Assembly (NCBI RefSeq): GCF_035918395.1
Contig: NZ_CP142362.1
Span: forward strand, 967,501-1,031,500
From: Mycolicibacterium sp. ND9-15
GTDB lineage: Bacteria > Actinomycetota > Actinomycetes > Mycobacteriales > Mycobacteriaceae
Length of the DNA stretch: 64,000 nucleotides
Direction: 5' to 3'
Shown here one piece after another: positions 56,405-64,000 of the stretch. The notes beneath the pieces were generated by a model that made no database searches, had not been told where the DNA came from, and was given only the letters and a program-made list of their open reading frames with translations. Each line of letters begins with the position of its first letter. The stretch's first letter is position 1. A program made the translations under genes and the position numbers.

Positions 56405-57123
56405 CGAGCCACTCGGGCGAAGAACAGACAAAGATGAGCGGGAACGACAGCGACACCTCGGCCGAGGCACCCGAGATCATCGGCGTGCGCCGCGGCATGT
56501 TCGGCGTCGAGGGCGTTGGCGACACGTCGGGCTACGGCCGCCTCATCCAGCCGATCGAGCTTCCGGGCGGCTCACCGCGCCCGTACGGCGGCTATTTCGA
56601 CGACGTCGTCGACAAGCTGCAGGCCGCGCTGGGCGATGACGGCTACGCGCAGTCGATCGAGCGGGTGGTGGTATACCGCGATCAACTGACGCTGGAGGTG
56701 TTCCGCGGGCAGCTACCCGCGGTCGCGCAGGCGTTACGCGACGATCCGGGGCTGCGCTTCGAGCTGTGCCTCGGCGTCAGCGGGGTGCACTACCCGGATG
56801 AAACCGGACGCGAGCTGCACGCCTTCTATCCGCTGATGTCGATCACCCACAACCGGCGGATTCACCTGGAGGTGGCGACGCCGGACGACGATCCGCACAT
56901 TCCGTCGCTGTTCGGCGTGTACCCGACCGTCGACTGGCACGAACGCGAGACCTATGACTTCTTCGGGATCATCTTCGACGGCCACCCCTCACTGACCCGC
57001 ATCGAGATGCCCGACGACTGGGTCGGGCACCCGCAACGGAAGGACTACCCGTTGGGCGGCATTCCGGTGGAGTATCACGGTGCCGAGATCCCACCGCCCG
57101 ATCAGCGGAGGGCCTACAACTGA
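56401..57123 (+). CDS. nuoC: NADH-quinone oxidoreductase subunit C
   Basis: Peripheral arm subunit of 240 residues. [47 protein letters not shown] is the conserved C-terminal 30-kDa signature. It is separate from NuoD, unlike the fused NuoCD of E. coli. The GTG start overlaps the nuoB stop by 4 bases (GTGA); an ATG 11 codons downstream is an alternative. Confidence 0.96.
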   Translation: MTSHSGEEQTKMSGNDSDTSAEAPEIIGVRRGMFGVEGVGDTSGYGRLIQPIELPGGSPRPYGGYFDDVVDKLQAALGDDGYAQSIERVVVYRDQLTLEVFRGQLPAVAQALRDDPGLRFELCLGVSGVHYPDETGRELHAFYPLMSITHNRRIHLEVATPDDDPHIPSLFGVYPTVDWHERETYDFFGIIFDGHPSLTRIEMPDDWVGHPQRKDYPLGGIPVEYHGAEIPPPDQRRAYN

Positions 57124-58481
57124 TGAGCGCATCCCCCACCCCGCCCGAGCAGGGCGGCGCTTCCCCCTCGGGCGCATCCGGCGACGGACCTGTCGTCGTT
57201 GTCGGCGGCCAGGATTGGGACCAGGTCGTGCGGGCCGCCAGGGAGGCGGCGGCGACGCACGCGGGCGAACGGATCGTCGTCAACATGGGGCCGCAGCACC
57301 CCTCCACGCACGGCGTGCTGCGGCTGATCCTCGAAATCGAAGGCGAGACGGTCATTTCGGCCCGCTGCGGGATCGGGTATCTGCACACCGGGATCGAGAA
57401 GAACCTGGAGTTCCGCAACTGGACTCAAGGGGTCACCTTCGTGACCCGGATGGACTACCTCTCACCCTTTTTCAACGAAACGGCATACTGCCTGGCCGTC
57501 GAAAAGCTCCTCGGGGTCACCGACGACATCCCGGAGCGGGCCAGCGTCATCCGAGTGATGATGATGGAACTCAACCGGATCTCCTCGCATCTGGTCGCGT
57601 TGGCCACCGGCGGCATGGAACTCGGCGCGATGAGCGCGATGTTCTACGGCTTCCGGGAGCGCGAGTTGGTGCTGAACGTCTTCGAAGCCGTCAGCGGCCT
57701 GCGGATGAACCACGCGTACGTCCGTCCCGGCGGGGTGGCCATGGACCTTCCCGACGACGCCGTCCCTCAGATTCGCGATCTGCTCGAGTTGCTGCCGAAA
57801 CGGATCAAAGACCTCGAAGACCTGCTCAACGAGAACTACATCTGGAAGGCTCGCACGCAGGGCATCGGCTACTTGGATCTGACCGGGTGCATGGCGCTTG
57901 GCATCACCGGGCCGTGCCTGCGCTCCACCGGCCTGCCTCACGATCTGCGAAAGGCCCAACCCTATTGCGGTTATGAGACTTACGACTTCGACGTCATCAC
58001 CGACGAGGGTTGCGACTCCTACGGCCGCTATATGATCAGGGTCAAAGAGATGCACGAGTCGCTGAAGATCGTCGAGCAGTGTCTGGACAAGCTCAAGCCG
58101 GGCCCGGTGGTGTTGCAGGACAAGAAGTTGGCGTGGCCGGCCGATCTGAAAGTCGGCTCCGACGGCCTCGGTAACTCACCCGAACACATCGCGAACATCA
58201 TGGGACATTCGATGGAGGGGCTGATCCACCACTTCAAGCTGGTGACCGAAGGCATCCGGGTCCCGCCGGGCCAGGTGTACTCCGCGGTCGAGTCGCCCCG
58301 CGGGGAGCTTGGGGTCCACATGGTGTCCGACGGCGGCACCCGCCCCTATCGGGTGCACTACCGCGATCCGTCGTTCAACAACCTGCAGGCTGTAGCGGCG
58401 ATGTGCGAGGGCGGCATGGTCGCCGATCTGATCACCGCGGTGGCATCGATCGATCCGGTGATGGGCGGGGTGGACCGGTGA
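57123..58481 (+). CDS. nuoD: NADH-quinone oxidoreductase subunit D
   Basis: 49-kDa-type subunit of 452 residues lining the quinone pocket. [25 protein letters not shown] (about 57-81) and [20 protein letters not shown] are conserved, with the quinone-site His in HPSTHG. The C-terminus PVMGGVDR is typical. The ATG overlaps the nuoC stop by one base. It has a longer Ala/Gly-rich N-terminal region (1-50) than E. coli. Confidence 0.97.
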   Translation: MSASPTPPEQGGASPSGASGDGPVVVVGGQDWDQVVRAAREAAATHAGERIVVNMGPQHPSTHGVLRLILEIEGETVISARCGIGYLHTGIEKNLEFRNWTQGVTFVTRMDYLSPFFNETAYCLAVEKLLGVTDDIPERASVIRVMMMELNRISSHLVALATGGMELGAMSAMFYGFRERELVLNVFEAVSGLRMNHAYVRPGGVAMDLPDDAVPQIRDLLELLPKRIKDLEDLLNENYIWKARTQGIGYLDLTGCMALGITGPCLRSTGLPHDLRKAQPYCGYETYDFDVITDEGCDSYGRYMIRVKEMHESLKIVEQCLDKLKPGPVVLQDKKLAWPADLKVGSDGLGNSPEHIANIMGHSMEGLIHHFKLVTEGIRVPPGQVYSAVESPRGELGVHMVSDGGTRPYRVHYRDPSFNNLQAVAAMCEGGMVADLITAVASIDPVMGGVDR

Positions 58482-58512
58482 TGAGCGTTTGCGCGAAGAG
58501 GCGAGGGGCCCG

Positions 58513-59376
58513 ATGAGCATTTTCCTCGAGCTTGGTCAGCGACCCGAAGAACCCGGCCCACCGATCAGCGGGCGTGCATCGTATCCGGATGACGTCACGG
58601 CACGGTTGGCGGCCGACGCCGAGAAGATCATCGCGCGCTATCCGCAACCACGCTCAGCGCTGTTGCCGTTGCTGCATCTGGTGCAGGCCGAAGACGGCTG
58701 CCTCACCACGGCGGGTATCGCGTTCTGCGCCAAGCGGTTAGGGCTAACGGACGCCGAAGTCACCGCGGTGGCCACGTTCTACACGATGTACCGGCGCACC
58801 CCGACGGGTGACTATCTGGTCGGCGTATGCACCAACACGTTGTGCGCGATCATGGGCGGTGACGCGATCCTGGATGCACTCCAGGACCATCTCGGCGTTC
58901 ACGCAGGCCAGACGACCGAAGACGGTCGCGTCACGCTGGAACACATCGAGTGCAACGCGGCATGCGATTACGCACCGGTAGTGATGGTCAACTGGGAGTT
59001 CTTCGACAACCAGACCACGTCTTCGGCACGCGACCTGGTCGACGGGTTACGCGCAGGAAATCCGCCGGAGCCAACGCGCGGCGCACCGCTGTGCACGTTC
59101 CGCGAGACGGCGCGCACGCTGGCAGGCCTGCCCGATTCGCGATCCGGCGGCGACCGGACCGGTGACGCCACCCTCGCGGGCCTGCGGGTGGCGCGCGAAC
59201 ACGGCATGACGGCTCCGGCCCCGGACACCGCAGCGGTATCCGGCGACGCACCGGACGACCAGAAGGCAGCCGCAGAAGCGACTCAGGATGCTCCGGCGCC
59301 GGGGCCGTCGGCGACGGTCCCGCCCAAGCCGAACACGACTGAGACAACCCCAGACGCAACGGATTCGCAAGAATGA
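58513..59376 (+). CDS. nuoE: NADH-quinone oxidoreductase subunit E
   Basis: 24-kDa-type subunit of 287 residues with [2Fe-2S] cluster N1a. Ligands are C106, C111 (VCTNTLC), C147 and C151 (ECNAAC). After the thioredoxin-like domain (to about 210) there is an Ala/Pro/Thr-rich acidic tail of about 75 residues, longer than usual and probably disordered. ATG 58513 follows GAGGGG; it lies 31 bases after the nuoD stop. Confidence 0.96.
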   Translation: MSIFLELGQRPEEPGPPISGRASYPDDVTARLAADAEKIIARYPQPRSALLPLLHLVQAEDGCLTTAGIAFCAKRLGLTDAEVTAVATFYTMYRRTPTGDYLVGVCTNTLCAIMGGDAILDALQDHLGVHAGQTTEDGRVTLEHIECNAACDYAPVVMVNWEFFDNQTTSSARDLVDGLRAGNPPEPTRGAPLCTFRETARTLAGLPDSRSGGDRTGDATLAGLRVAREHGMTAPAPDTAAVSGDAPDDQKAAAEATQDAPAPGPSATVPPKPNTTETTPDATDSQE

Positions 59377-60689
59377 CCGCACTGACACCCGTACTCAGCA
59401 AGTTCTGGGACGAACCGGAGCCGTGGTCCCTGGACACCTATCGACGGCACGGCGGTTACCGCGCACTCGAGAAGGCGTTGGCCATGTCGCCCGACGACGT
59501 CATCACGCTCGTGAAGGATTCCGGCCTGCGGGGCCGCGGCGGTGCGGGCTTCCCGACCGGCACGAAGTGGTCGTTCATTCCGCAGGACGACACCGGCGCG
59601 GGCGCAAAGCCGCACTACCTCGTGGTCAATGCCGACGAGTCGGAACCCGGTACCTGTAAAGACATTCCGTTGATGCTGACGACGCCGCACTTCCTGATAG
59701 AAGGCGCGATCATCGCTTCGTACGCCATTCGGGCGCACCACGCGTTCATCTATCTGCGCGGTGAAGTGGCTCCGGTACTGCGGCGACTCAATACCGCGGT
59801 GGCCGAGGCGTATCAGGCCGGCTTCCTCGGTGAGGATGTTGCGGGCTCCGGATTCGATTTGCAGCTGATCGTGCATGCCGGCGCCGGCGCCTACATCTGC
59901 GGTGAGGAGACGGCGCTGCTGGACTCGTTGGAGGGCCGACGCGGCCAGCCCCGGCTGCGCCCGCCGTTTCCGGCGGTCGCCGGACTGTACGCCTGTCCGA
60001 CAGTGGTCAACAATGTGGAATCCATCGCCAGCGTGCCACCGATCGTGCTCAACGGGGTGGACTGGTTCCGGTCGATGGGCACGGAGAAATCTCCTGGCTT
60101 CACGCTGTATTCGCTGTCCGGCCATGTCACCAATCCCGGGCAGTACGAAGCGCCGCTCGGCATCACGCTGCGTGAACTCCTCGAGTACGCCGGCGGCGTC
60201 CGCGCCGGCCACAAGCTGAAGTTCTGGACGCCGGGCGGTTCGTCGACGCCGCTGTTGACCGATGAGCACCTCGACGTACCACTGGATTACGAGGGCATGG
60301 CCGGCGCCGGCACCATGCTCGGCACCAAGGCCCTGCAGATCTTCGACGAGACCACCTGCGTGGTGCGGGCGGTTCGCCGGTGGAGCGAGTTCTACGCGCA
60401 CGAGTCGTGCGGCAAGTGCACACCCTGCCGCGAGGGAACCTATTGGCTCATCCAGATCTATGAGCGCCTCGAGACAGGCGCCGGGACGCCGGACGACATC
60501 CAAAAGCTTCTCGACATTTCCGACAACATCCTCGGAAGAGCATTCTGCGCATTGGGCGACGGCGCGACAGCCCCGGTCATGTCCTCGATCCAGTATTTCC
60601 GCGACGAGTACATCGCCCATCTCGACGGAGGCTGCCCGTTCGACCCGCACGCCTCGACGTTGATGGCCACCGAAGGCGTGGGGATGTGA
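59373..60689 (+). CDS. nuoF: NADH-quinone oxidoreductase subunit F
   Basis: NADH-oxidising subunit of 438 residues. [16 protein letters not shown] (51-66) and [14 protein letters not shown] bind NADH and FMN, and [15 protein letters not shown] follows. The [4Fe-4S] cluster N3 ligands are C346, C349, C352 and C392. The ATG overlaps the nuoE stop by 4 bases (ATGA). Confidence 0.97.
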   Translation: MTALTPVLSKFWDEPEPWSLDTYRRHGGYRALEKALAMSPDDVITLVKDSGLRGRGGAGFPTGTKWSFIPQDDTGAGAKPHYLVVNADESEPGTCKDIPLMLTTPHFLIEGAIIASYAIRAHHAFIYLRGEVAPVLRRLNTAVAEAYQAGFLGEDVAGSGFDLQLIVHAGAGAYICGEETALLDSLEGRRGQPRLRPPFPAVAGLYACPTVVNNVESIASVPPIVLNGVDWFRSMGTEKSPGFTLYSLSGHVTNPGQYEAPLGITLRELLEYAGGVRAGHKLKFWTPGGSSTPLLTDEHLDVPLDYEGMAGAGTMLGTKALQIFDETTCVVRAVRRWSEFYAHESCGKCTPCREGTYWLIQIYERLETGAGTPDDIQKLLDISDNILGRAFCALGDGATAPVMSSIQYFRDEYIAHLDGGCPFDPHASTLMATEGVGM

Positions 60690-60713
60690 TGAAACTGCAC
60701 ACCATGAGTCGTC

Positions 60714-60769
60714 GAACGTGCGCTCAACGCGAAAATCGCTGCGAATTTTCGCAGTGGCTGCACGTTCGC
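60714..60769. repeat. Hairpin inside the nuo operon, between nuoF and nuoG
   Basis: CGAACGTGC (60714-60722) pairs with 60761-60769, and inside it GCGAAAAT (60730-60737) pairs with ATTTTCGC (60746-60753). An alternative stem CTGCGAA/TTCGCAG (60740-60755) competes with the inner one. It lies in the only sizeable gap (103 bases) of the nuo operon and could set mRNA levels of upstream against downstream subunits. It shares the GAACGTGC core with the other hairpins. Confidence 0.65.
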
Positions 60770-60792
60770 AGAGCCCTGGGGGTGGGAGCGCG

Positions 60793-63186
60793 ATGACGCA
60801 GACGGCTGACACCGGTGCCGATGCGACGCCGGTCGAAATGGTGAATCTCACCATCGACGGCGTGGAGATCAGTGTTCCGAAGGGCACTTTGGTGATTCGG
60901 GCCGCGGAGTTGATCGGTGTGGAGATTCCGCGGTTCTGCGACCACCCGCTTCTGGACCCCGTGGGTGCGTGCAGACAATGCCTCGTCGACATCGAAGGGC
61001 AGCGTAAGCCGATGGCGTCGTGCACCATCACATGCACGCCCGACATGGTGGTGCGCACCCAGTTCACGTCCGAGGTCGCCGACAAGGCTCAGCAGGGCAT
61101 CATGGAGTTTCTGCTGATCAACCACCCGCTGGACTGCCCGGTGTGCGACAAGGGCGGTGAATGTCCGCTGCAGAACCAGGCGATGTCCGCCGGCCGCCCG
61201 GAAACGCGTTTCGAGGACGTGAAGCGGACCTTCCCCAAGCCGATCAACGTCTCCTCGCAGGTGCTGTTGGATCGCGAGCGTTGCGTGATGTGCGCGCGCT
61301 GCACCCGGTTCTCCGAACAGATCGCCGGCGACCCCTTCATCGATCTGCTGGAACGCGGTGCGCTGCAACAGGTCGGCATCGCGCCGGGCGAGCCGTTCCA
61401 GTCGTACTTCTCCGGCAACACCGTGCAGATCTGCCCGGTCGGTGCGCTCACCAGCGCGGCCTACCGGTTCCGTGCGCGGCCGTTCGACCTGGTGTCCAGT
61501 CCCAGCGTGTGCGAACACTGCGCGTCGGGATGCGCGCAGCGCGCCGACCATCGCCGCGGAAAGGTCATGCGCCGCTTGGCCGGTGACGACCCACAGGTCA
61601 ACGAGGAATGGAACTGCGACAAGGGCCGGTTTGCGTTCACCTACACCACGCAGGGTGATCGCATCACCACGCCGCTCATCCGCGACGAAGGCGGCGAGTT
61701 GCGGCCCGCGTCGTGGTCCGAGGCGCTCGCGGTGGCCGGTAACGGGCTGGCGGGGGCCAGCGGCAGCGCCGGCGTGCTGGTCGGCGGGCGGATGACCGTC
61801 GAGGATGCGTATGCCTACGCCAAGTTCGCGCGAATTGTGCTCAACACCAACGACATCGATCTGCGGGCCCGGGCGCTCAGTTCCGAGGAGGCGGATTTCC
61901 TCGCAGCTCACGTAGCCGGCCAGCCGATGACGGTGACCTACACCGATCTGGAGAACGCGCCTGCGGTCCTGTTGGCGGGGTTCGAACCCGAAGAGGAATC
62001 GCCGATCGTGTTCTTGCGGCTGCGCAAGGCGGTGCGCAAGAAGGCGCTGCAGGTGATCTCCGTTGCACCGTTCGCGACCCGGAGCCTGACCAAGCTACGT
62101 GGCCGGCTGGTCGCAGCGACGCCCGGCGACGAGGCCGCTGCGCTCGACGGTCTTGCCGACGACCCGCAGTTGCAGCTGCCGGGCGCGATCATCCTGGTCG
62201 GCGAGCGACTGGCCACCTCACCCGGGGCGCTCTCGGCGGCAAGCAGATTGGCGGCGGCGACCGGCGCCCGGTTGGCGTGGGTGCCACGGCGCGCAGGCGA
62301 ACGTGGCGCGGTGGAGGCCGGTGCGTTGCCGAACCTGCTGCCCGGTGGCCGACCGGTCGAAGACAGCGCAGCCCGTGAGCAGACCGCGGCGGCTTGGCAT
62401 GTCGGTGAGCTGCCCACCGCTCCGGGTCGTGACACCACCGCGATCCTGGAGGCGGCGCGCAGCGGTGAACTGGGCGCCCTGCTCATCGGTGGCGTGGAGG
62501 TCGCTGACCTGCCCGACCCCGACGCGGCGCTGGCCGCCATCCAGACTGTGCCTTTCGTGGTCAGCCTGGAGCTCCGGGAGAGCGCGGTCACCGCGGTCGC
62601 CGACGTGGTCTTCCCCATCGCACCGGTGGTGGAGAAGGCTGGTTCATTCTTGAACTGGGAAGGGCGGCTTCGCCCGTTCGAGCCGTCGCTGAAGACGAAC
62701 GCCATCCCGGATCTGCGGGTGCTGAACTTCTTGGCCGACGAGATCGGTGTCGCGCTGAACCTGCCGAATCCGTCCGCGGCGGGCGACGAATTGTCGCGCC
62801 TGGGCTGGTGGGGCGGTCGACGACCCGAGCCGCCGGATGTCCCGCCGTCAAAGCCGACTCCCCCGGCCGAGGGCCAGGCCGTGCTCACCGGTTGGCGCCT
62901 GCTGCTCGACCAGGGTCGCCTACAGGACGGTGAGCCACACCTGGGGGGCACCGCTCGCGCACCGGTCGCCCGACTCTCTGCCGCAACGGCCGCCGAAATC
63001 GGTGCCGCCGACGGGGATCTGGTCACCGCGAGGACACCGCGCGGAACGATCACGCTGCCGTTGACCATCACTGAGATGGCCGACCGCGTGCTCTGGCTGC
63101 CGCTGAACTCCCCCGGTTCAACGGTGCATCCGAGCTTGGGCGTTTCCATCGGCGACGTCGTGTCGATTGGGCGGGCCGAGCCGTGA
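60793..63186 (+). CDS. nuoG: NADH-quinone oxidoreductase subunit G
   Basis: Iron-sulfur subunit of 797 residues. [2Fe-2S] N1b ligands are C49, C60, C63 and C77; the His-ligated cluster has H111, C115, C118 and C124 ([14 protein letters not shown]). Another cluster lies in [13 protein letters not shown] with ICPVGAL, and EHCASGC...NCDKGRF gives the extra N7 site. The rest is molybdopterin-oxidoreductase-like without cofactor. ATG 60793 is chosen for GGTGGGAG upstream; a longer frame from 60718 would cross the hairpin. Confidence 0.95.
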   Translation: MTQTADTGADATPVEMVNLTIDGVEISVPKGTLVIRAAELIGVEIPRFCDHPLLDPVGACRQCLVDIEGQRKPMASCTITCTPDMVVRTQFTSEVADKAQQGIMEFLLINHPLDCPVCDKGGECPLQNQAMSAGRPETRFEDVKRTFPKPINVSSQVLLDRERCVMCARCTRFSEQIAGDPFIDLLERGALQQVGIAPGEPFQSYFSGNTVQICPVGALTSAAYRFRARPFDLVSSPSVCEHCASGCAQRADHRRGKVMRRLAGDDPQVNEEWNCDKGRFAFTYTTQGDRITTPLIRDEGGELRPASWSEALAVAGNGLAGASGSAGVLVGGRMTVEDAYAYAKFARIVLNTNDIDLRARALSSEEADFLAAHVAGQPMTVTYTDLENAPAVLLAGFEPEEESPIVFLRLRKAVRKKALQVISVAPFATRSLTKLRGRLVAATPGDEAAALDGLADDPQLQLPGAIILVGERLATSPGALSAASRLAAATGARLAWVPRRAGERGAVEAGALPNLLPGGRPVEDSAAREQTAAAWHVGELPTAPGRDTTAILEAARSGELGALLIGGVEVADLPDPDAALAAIQTVPFVVSLELRESAVTAVADVVFPIAPVVEKAGSFLNWEGRLRPFEPSLKTNAIPDLRVLNFLADEIGVALNLPNPSAAGDELSRLGWWGGRRPEPPDVPPSKPTPPAEGQAVLTGWRLLLDQGRLQDGEPHLGGTARAPVARLSAATAAEIGAADGDLVTARTPRGTITLPLTITEMADRVLWLPLNSPGSTVHPSLGVSIGDVVSIGRAEP

Positions 63187-64000
63187 TCCATCCCGATCCG
63201 ACGCTGTTCGGGCACGATCCGTGGTGGCTGATCGCAGGCAAGGCGGTCGCGATCTTCGGGTTCCTGATGCTGTCGGTCCTCGCGGCCATCCTGATCGAAC
63301 GCAAACTGCTGGGACGCATGCAGATGCGGTTCGGCCCCAACCGCGTCGGGCCCAGAGGACTTCTGCAGTCACTGGTGGACGGCGTCAAGCTCGCACTGAA
63401 GGAGGGCCTGGTCCCCGCCGGGGTCGACAAGTTCGTCTACCTGGCGGCGCCCGTGATCTCGGCGGTGCCCGCCTTCATCGCGTTCGCGGTCATCCCGATG
63501 GGCGGCGAGGTGTCCGTCTTCGGCCACCGCACAGCGTTACAGCTGACCGACATGCCCGTCGCCGTGCTCTACATCCTCGCGGCGACTTCGATCGGCGTGT
63601 ACGGGATCGTGTTGGCGGGCTGGTCATCCGGATCGACGTACCCGCTTCTCGGCGGCATTCGCTCCAGCGCACAGGTCATCTCGTATGAGATCGCGATGGC
63701 GTTATCGTTCGTGGCGGTGTTCATCTACGCCGGATCGATGTCGACGTCCGGCATCGTCGCCGCCCAGGACGGCACCTGGTTCATCTTCCTGCTGTTGCCC
63801 TCGTTCCTGGTCTACGTCATTTCGATGGTCGGCGAAACCAACCGCGCGCCTTTCGATCTGCCCGAAGCCGAGGGCGAGCTCGTCGGCGGCTTCCACACCG
63901 AGTACTCGTCGATCAAGTTCGCGATGTTCATGCTCGCCGAGTACGTCAACATGACCACGGTGTCCGCTCTGGCGACCACGATGTTCCTCGGCGGCTGGCA
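63183..64000 (+). CDS. nuoH: NADH-quinone oxidoreductase subunit H, cut by window end
   Basis: Membrane subunit that forms the quinone-access channel with NuoB and NuoD. 272 residues are visible from GTG 63183, which overlaps the nuoG stop by 4 bases (GTGA). [37 protein letters not shown] (about 40-76) and [24 protein letters not shown] (about 219-242) are the family signatures. About six of the expected eight helices are seen; the gene continues beyond the edge. Confidence 0.95.
   Translation, partial: MIHPDPTLFGHDPWWLIAGKAVAIFGFLMLSVLAAILIERKLLGRMQMRFGPNRVGPRGLLQSLVDGVKLALKEGLVPAGVDKFVYLAAPVISAVPAFIAFAVIPMGGEVSVFGHRTALQLTDMPVAVLYILAATSIGVYGIVLAGWSSGSTYPLLGGIRSSAQVISYEIAMALSFVAVFIYAGSMSTSGIVAAQDGTWFIFLLLPSFLVYVISMVGETNRAPFDLPEAEGELVGGFHTEYSSIKFAMFMLAEYVNMTTVSALATTMFLGGW

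Overview
The window is high-GC DNA with mycobacterial gene content and order. It reads as a Mycobacterium, most likely an environmental or fast-growing species with many catabolic genes. Markers are an MmpL transporter, two antigen-85-type proteins, an MPT63 homologue, a PonA2-type penicillin-binding protein, a mycofactocin-type dehydrogenase, an F420-type nitroreductase, and a tmRNA with tag ADSNQRDYALAA. The blocks prfB-mscS-(proline-rich protein)-ftsE-ftsX-smpB, hisN-fadE24-fadE23-fadB4 and (receiver protein)-nuoABCDEFGH follow M. tuberculosis order as I remember it.

Layout. 1-3.9 kb: a PAS-ANTAR regulator and an MmpL transporter. 3.9-15.9 kb: a catabolic region. It holds an N-acyl-D-amino-acid deacylase divergent from a Rieske oxygenase with its TetR. 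Next comes a four-gene minus-strand operon (epimerase, double acyl-CoA dehydrogenase, Ltp-type thiolase, DUF35), divergent from a second TetR operon (TetR, hydrolase, mycofactocin-type SDR), and then a 3-alpha-HSD-like SDR. This set resembles side-chain or ring degradation of a terpenoid or steroid-like substrate. 16-18.6 kb: TerC, another SDR and a small membrane protein. 18.7-24.5 kb: a cell-envelope locus (YwaF-type membrane protein, serine beta-lactamase-like hydrolase, Tat-exported DUF1906 protein, PonA2-type PBP). 24.5-27.8 kb: small conserved genes, cysE-cysK and an MPT63 homologue. 28-36 kb: tmRNA, a mycothiol-dependent enzyme, an Ag85-like esterase, a DMT transporter, then smpB, ftsX, ftsE, mscS and prfB. 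36-43.5 kb: fprA, hisN, fadE24, fadE23, fadB4 and an antigen 85 gene.

43.8-53.8 kb is the most distinctive part. It is a catabolic island flanked by, and containing, TetR genes. In order it carries a two-component-type flavin monooxygenase, an F420-type nitroreductase, a short homogentisate-dioxygenase-like enzyme, an alpha/beta hydrolase, a CaiB CoA-transferase, an HMG-CoA-lyase-like enzyme, a second TetR, an acyl-CoA dehydrogenase, an APH-type kinase and DUF6285. The order suggests ring hydroxylation, ring cleavage, hydrolysis, CoA activation and C-C lysis. The dehydrogenase/kinase pair resembles a split ACAD10/11 system for 4-hydroxy acids. No maleylacetoacetate isomerase or fumarylacetoacetase is present, so this is not the textbook homogentisate route. 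From 53.9 kb come an NTF2-like protein behind a SoxR-type box, a YceI protein, a receiver protein and the nuo (complex I) operon, which runs off the right edge inside nuoH.

Regulation can be read directly at several points. Perfect inverted repeats lie next to TetR-controlled genes (5676, 12618, 44446, 46059). A CCTCAA-N6-TTGAGG box lies at 53905 and a CRP-like site upstream of nuoA. Intergenic hairpins occur at 42466, 44356, 51147, 53794 and 60714. Many adjacent genes overlap by 4 bp (ATGA, GTGA or TTGA), which suggests tight translational coupling.
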